DNA of 64,000 nt. It comes from Pirellulales bacterium. Its GTDB lineage: Bacteria; Planctomycetota; Planctomycetia; Pirellulales; Lacipirellulaceae. Shown here piece by piece: positions 60,146-64,000 of this stretch (position 1 is its first letter; the number at the start of each line of letters is the position of its first letter). The translations under genes and the position numbers were made by a program. The stretch lies in the NCBI GenBank assembly GCA_019636345.1, contig JAHBXQ010000002.1, positions 620,001 through 684,000 on the forward strand. The letters run 5' to 3'. Under the pieces are notes generated by a model. The model worked only from the letters and a program-made list of their open reading frames with translations. It had not been told where the DNA came from and did no database searches.

Positions 60146-61723
60146 ATGGTACGACTTGCGGCCAGAATGCGCGCGTGGGGAGCGGTGTTGACGCTGTGTG
60201 CGGCGGCGCCCGCGGGGACGCACTGCGCCGAGTTCTACATCTCGCCCGCCGGGAGCGACGCCAACGCCGGCTCGCTGGGGAGTCCGTGGGGGACGTTTCA
60301 GTACGCGATCAGCCAAATCAACGCCGGCGATACGCTGCTGGTGCGCGGCGGCACGTACAACTTGTCGTCGCGAATCCGGATTCAAAAGGGGGGAACGGCC
60401 GGGGCGCCGATCACGATGCAGGCCTATCCCGGCGAATCTCCGGTGCTTGACTTCGCGGCAAACCCTTCGACGACCGACCGGGGGATTCAACTCGAGCGGG
60501 ACTGGTGGCATTTCAAGGGGCTGACCGTCCAGAACGCCCCCGACAACGGCATGTGGGTTTCAGGCTCGAACAACGTGTTCGAGCAGCTCGTGTTTCGGTG
60601 GAACAAGGACTCCGGGTTTCAACTCTCGGGCGATTCAAGTCGCCAGCCGACGAACAATCTCATCCTCAACTGCGATTCCTACGAGAACTACGACCCGCTG
60701 AACCACGGCGAGAACGCCGACGGATTCGCGGCCAAGTTTCGCGAACTGGGGCCGGGAAACGTCTTTCGCGGCAATCGGGCATGGGGCAATTCGGACGACG
60801 GCTGGGACTTTTGGGCCGCGGCGCACGGGATCGTCGTCGACAACTGTTGGGCGTTCAAGAACGGCTTCAACATCTGGGGCGATACGTCGTTTCAAGGCGA
60901 CGGCAACGGCATCAAGCTCGGCCAGGACAGCGGCACGCACGTCGTGACCAACAGTCTCGTCTGGGGCAATCCGGCCAACGGGATCGACGTCAACGGCAAC
61001 GCGACCCCTAACTCGTCGATCAGCCCGCCCCATGTCCCGCACGGGGTGGTCGTCGACAACAACACCGCGTTCGCCAACGGCAGCCGGAACTTTCGCTTCG
61101 ACGAGAACTATCCCCACCTCGTGCGGAACAACGTGTCGTTGTCGGGCAGCGTGACGATGTTCGGGCCGGTCGAGGACTCGTTCAACACCTGGAACAGCAT
61201 CCCCGCGACTGCCGCCGATTTCTTGTCGCTCGACGACTCAGGCGCCACGGGGCCTCGGCAGGCGGACGGCAGTTTGCCGGTGCTCGATTTCTTGCGACTC
61301 GCCCCGACCAGCGGTCTGATCGACGCCGGGATCGACGTCGGGCTGACGTTCTACGGAGCGGCGCCCGATTTGGGGGCCTTCGAGACGGGGGGGCCTGCCT
61401 ACTCGCCCGCTGATTTCAACCAGAGCGGCGCCGTCGACGGCGCCGACTTGGCGATATGGTCAGGCAACTACGGCCAGGGGCCGGGCGCGGGACGAACTGA
61501 CGGCGATGCAAATGACGACGGCGTCGTCGACGGCGGCGACTTTCTTGCTTGGCAGCGGGAGTTCGTCGGGACGTCCCCCGCCTTGGCGATGGTCCCCGAG
61601 TCGCCGTCGAACACGCTCTTGCTCGCCGGAATCGTGGCGTGCGCGACTCTGCTTTCCCGGTCCCGCCTGGGAGTGACTTGCGCGACCGACGCGGGGGCAA
61701 GCGATGCCTGCTCCCATTCGTGA
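60146..61723 (+). CDS. PL9-like right-handed beta-helix pectate lyase with dockerin-like motif and unusual C-terminal tail
   Basis: Exported 525-residue parallel beta-helix protein resembling family 9 polysaccharide lyases. Signal segment (AWGAVLTLCAAAPAGTHCAE) then EFYISPAGSDANAGSLGSPW, GGTAGAPITMQAYPGE, GENADGFAAKF, and SDDGWDFWAAAHG. The dockerin-like stretch DFNQSGAVDGADLAIWSGNY, then DANDDGVVDGGDFLAWQREF, lies near residue 430-475. The C-terminus is MVPESPSNTLLLAGIVACAT and RSRL, similar to a PEP-CTERM tail (PES for PEP), but about 16 more residues follow the basic residues. The ATG at 60146 is preferred to a TTG 42 bases upstream. Only 53 bp separate it from the previous gene. Confidence 0.85.
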   Translation: MVRLAARMRAWGAVLTLCAAAPAGTHCAEFYISPAGSDANAGSLGSPWGTFQYAISQINAGDTLLVRGGTYNLSSRIRIQKGGTAGAPITMQAYPGESPVLDFAANPSTTDRGIQLERDWWHFKGLTVQNAPDNGMWVSGSNNVFEQLVFRWNKDSGFQLSGDSSRQPTNNLILNCDSYENYDPLNHGENADGFAAKFRELGPGNVFRGNRAWGNSDDGWDFWAAAHGIVVDNCWAFKNGFNIWGDTSFQGDGNGIKLGQDSGTHVVTNSLVWGNPANGIDVNGNATPNSSISPPHVPHGVVVDNNTAFANGSRNFRFDENYPHLVRNNVSLSGSVTMFGPVEDSFNTWNSIPATAADFLSLDDSGATGPRQADGSLPVLDFLRLAPTSGLIDAGIDVGLTFYGAAPDLGAFETGGPAYSPADFNQSGAVDGADLAIWSGNYGQGPGAGRTDGDANDDGVVDGGDFLAWQREFVGTSPALAMVPESPSNTLLLAGIVACATLLSRSRLGVTCATDAGASDACSHS

Positions 61724-61755
61724 ACGATGTGAACCGAGATTTGAGGCACTTCGAG

Positions 61756-64000
61756 ATGACTGAACGTATTCTTGCCGTAACCGCTCGGGCGTACTGCTGC
61801 CGGGCGTTGGTCGCCGTTGCGATCGGCGCCGCACTTGCGGGGTCCGTCCGCGCTCAACTTCCCTTCTTCCCAGGAGCCGAAGGATACGGCGGGTCCTTTT
61901 CCGGGACCGCTCCCGCGGCAGGGTGGTTTTCGAACGCGACCGTTTACCGCGTGACGAATCTGAACGACAGCGGCGCCGGATCGCTGCGCGGGGCGTTCGT
62001 CGAAAACAGCTCGAACAAGATCATCATTTTCGACGTCGCCGGAACGATCAATTTGACCTCCGACAATCTCGACATCAAGAATGTGTCGAACTACTACTTA
62101 GCCGGCCAAACGGCGCCCGGGCCGGTGACGGTGTACGGCGACATGGTTCAATTGACGCACAGCTCCGGCAAGGAAAACCGCAACATCGTCGTCCGCTATA
62201 TGTCGTTTCGCAAAGGGACCGGCGACAACAGCGACTCGATCACTTTCGCCGGCAGCGGGTTGGGAACGCACATGATTCTCGATCACGTCTCGGCCTCGTG
62301 GTCGGAGGACGAGATCCTGTCGGTCGCCAACAACAATACGAACGTCACGGTGCAGTACTCGCTGATTCACGACGCACTGGTCAACAACCACGCCTACGGC
62401 TCGCTCATTCGGCCGCGGATCAGCTCGCAAGTGACGTTTCACCACAACCTGTACGTGAACAACGCCAGCCGGCAGGCCCGGTTCGGCACCTACAACGGCG
62501 AAACGCTGACCGCCGATTTCCGCAACAACGTCGTCTACAATTATCGCGACCGCGCCAGTTACGCTGGCGGCAGCAGCGAGTCGGACCGCGAGAAGGCCGA
62601 CATCAACTACGTGGGCAATTACATCGTCTCCGGCCCGGGAACCCTGAGCAACTCGACGATCGCCTTCACGGTCGACAAGAACATCGATGCACGCGTTTAT
62701 CAATCGGGCAATTACATCGATCCCGACGACGCCCCCGGCGGTCCGCCGGCCGACGGCGTGCTGGACGGGACGAACACCGGTTGGGGAATGTTCCAAGTGA
62801 ACCCCTCCGGCAACGGGGTGCTGATCCAGCAGGCGACCCCCTTCAACACCCCGCCCGTCACGACGCAGACGGCGCCCGACGCGTACCAGCAGGTCGTCAA
62901 TCACGTCGGAAACTGGTGGTGGGACCGCGACGCGATCGACACGCGCGTGATTGGCAACGTGACGAATTTCACGGGCGTGCCGCTGGCTGCGGCGGCGCCC
63001 CTCGCCGGCGAACTCAACGGGCTTCTCAATGCTCCGACGCTGACCCACCCGGCCGATTACGACGTCGATCTCGACGGCATGGCCGACGCCTGGGAGGCGA
63101 TGCACGGCGGCAATCTCGTCTGGAATGAAGACTTCGACAACGACGGCTACATCAACCTCATCGAGTTCATCAACGATCTGGGGGCGTTTCCCGCTCCGGC
63201 GCCGATCGTCTTTACCGGCGGGCTCAGCAACCGTTACGCCCGCATCGAAAACTGGCGCACCGACGACGGCGGCGTCACCGCCGGCTCGATGTGGCAGCCG
63301 TCGCGGTTCGATTTGGCCGTCATCCAGGATACGAGCGTCGTGGTCGACGCGGTCGGCCAGCACGCCGGCATGTTGCTCGTCGGCGGGCAGGTCGGCCAGT
63401 CGGCGACGCTGAGCATCACCAACGGCTGGCTCCGCGTGGCCGAGGAGGCCGTCATCGGATCGCCCACGGGCGCCGGGACGCTCGTGCTTCATTCGGCCGG
63501 CAAGCTGATCGCTCCGCTGGTGATGGTCGAAGCCGAAGGGGTCGTCACCGGCAGCGGATTGATCGAGGGGACGCTTGCCAACTCGGGCCTCGTTTCCCCT
63601 GGCAACTCGTCCGGCACGATCCAGGTGACCGGCGACTATCTCCAGGACGCCCTGGGAACGCTGTCGATGAGCATCGCCTCGGCGAGTTCGTACGACCGGC
63701 TCGTGGTCGGCGGCGAGTTGATCGTCCAAGGAACGCTGCGGGTTGAGCTGGACGGGTACGTGCCCCAAGCAGGCGACTCGTTCGACCTCCTTGATTTCAG
63801 CTCGGCCCTCGGCGAATTCTTCCTCGATCTGCCGACGCTCGGCGGCGGGTTGACGTGGAATCCCAATTCGTTGTTCACGACCGGCGAGTTGTCGGTTGCG
63901 GACGGGGGGCTGGAGAACGCCGACTTCAACAATGACGGAACTGTCGACGGGTCCGACTTCCTCATCTGGCAGCGGGGAGCCGGGGCCGCAGGGGGGCTGG
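61756..64000 (+). CDS. Pectate lyase-like protein with dockerin-like motif (3' end outside window)
   Basis: Open reading frame of 748 codons to the right edge, so the end is missing. The signal peptide (RALVAVAIGAALAGSVRAQ) is followed by PL1-type blocks: PFFPGAEGYGGSFSG, RVTNLNDSGAGSLRGAFVE, AGQTAPGPVTVYGDMVQ, ILDHVSASWSEDEILSVAN and VTFHHNLYVNNASRQARFG. After about 430 residues come two calcium motifs (DVDLDGMADAWEAMHGG, DFDNDGYINLIEFIND), then a beta-sandwich region and NADFNNDGTVDGSDFLIWQR, a dockerin-like repeat, close to the edge. A PEP-CTERM tail is likely just beyond. The start follows PL9 by 32 bp. Confidence 0.88.
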   Translation, partial: MTERILAVTARAYCCRALVAVAIGAALAGSVRAQLPFFPGAEGYGGSFSGTAPAAGWFSNATVYRVTNLNDSGAGSLRGAFVENSSNKIIIFDVAGTINLTSDNLDIKNVSNYYLAGQTAPGPVTVYGDMVQLTHSSGKENRNIVVRYMSFRKGTGDNSDSITFAGSGLGTHMILDHVSASWSEDEILSVANNNTNVTVQYSLIHDALVNNHAYGSLIRPRISSQVTFHHNLYVNNASRQARFGTYNGETLTADFRNNVVYNYRDRASYAGGSSESDREKADINYVGNYIVSGPGTLSNSTIAFTVDKNIDARVYQSGNYIDPDDAPGGPPADGVLDGTNTGWGMFQVNPSGNGVLIQQATPFNTPPVTTQTAPDAYQQVVNHVGNWWWDRDAIDTRVIGNVTNFTGVPLAAAAPLAGELNGLLNAPTLTHPADYDVDLDGMADAWEAMHGGNLVWNEDFDNDGYINLIEFINDLGAFPAPAPIVFTGGLSNRYARIENWRTDDGGVTAGSMWQPSRFDLAVIQDTSVVVDAVGQHAGMLLVGGQVGQSATLSITNGWLRVAEEAVIGSPTGAGTLVLHSAGKLIAPLVMVEAEGVVTGSGLIEGTLANSGLVSPGNSSGTIQVTGDYLQDALGTLSMSIASASSYDRLVVGGELIVQGTLRVELDGYVPQAGDSFDLLDFSSALGEFFLDLPTLGGGLTWNPNSLFTTGELSVADGGLENADFNNDGTVDGSDFLIWQRGAGAAGGL

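Overview
This is a GC-rich, gene-dense bacterial window that looks like a planctomycete, most likely of the Pirellulales type. The evidence is a DUF1559 protein with a pilin-type N-terminus, several PEP-CTERM proteins with dockerin-like calcium repeats (DFNxDGxVDGxDF), carbohydrate-active enzymes, a large receptor-type Ser/Thr kinase, an extended YidC, and frequent GTG starts with weak Shine-Dalgarno sites. No mobile element, rRNA or CRISPR array was seen. The assignment is inferred from gene content only.

Layout. (1) 1-3.7 kb: the end of a sodium/solute symporter and a secreted GH5 glycosidase 5 bp behind it. (2) 3.8-16.6 kb: a nearly complete purine (xanthine/urate) degradation locus: ureidoglycine-glyoxylate aminotransferase, XdhC/XdhB/XdhA on the minus strand, then allantoate amidohydrolase, ureidoglycine aminohydrolase and ureidoglycolate amidohydrolase chained by ATGA overlaps, urate oxidase on the minus strand, and allantoinase, OHCU decarboxylase and hydroxyisourate hydrolase. 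Together they can take xanthine to glyoxylate, CO2 and ammonia, with an aminotransferase side branch to glycine and oxalurate. (3) 16.7-18.4 kb: an exported protein with eleven EPxCGxx heptads. (4) 19.5-25.0 kb: the prkA-yeaH-spoVR stress module plus a small overlapping gene; a nested palindrome and a 14-bp tandem repeat lie in its gaps. (5) 25.3-42 kb: mixed housekeeping and envelope genes: HemQ, a two-TM coiled-coil protein, a GH25/dockerin/PEP-CTERM lysozyme, a KtrB-type K+ channel subunit, a four-TM protein, a GH39-like glycosidase, PheA, a HEAT-like protein, an SH3 protein, a Ser/Thr kinase, HemL and TsaB. (6) 42-49 kb: a phosphodiesterase, YidC with an inserted PDZ domain, a divergent MnmE and an M28-PDZ peptidase. 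(7) 48.9-49.9 kb: a HigBA toxin-antitoxin module with two matching operators, one filling the promoter spacer. (8) 50-53.5 kb: a DUF971 protein, tRNA-Leu, tRNA-Lys and a double-module U32 protein. (9) 54-64 kb: a surface/polysaccharide region with a DUF1559 protein, a lipoprotein, two PEP-CTERM proteins and three pectate-lyase-like proteins; the last gene runs off the right edge.

The most coherent systems are the uricolytic locus (intracellular nitrogen scavenging) and the pectinolytic PEP-CTERM/dockerin locus (secreted polysaccharide use). The least explained items are the cysteine-heptad protein, the fourth gene of the PrkA-YeaH-SpoVR set, the PDZ insertion in YidC and the divergent MnmE. 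I did not find a clearly new multi-gene system.
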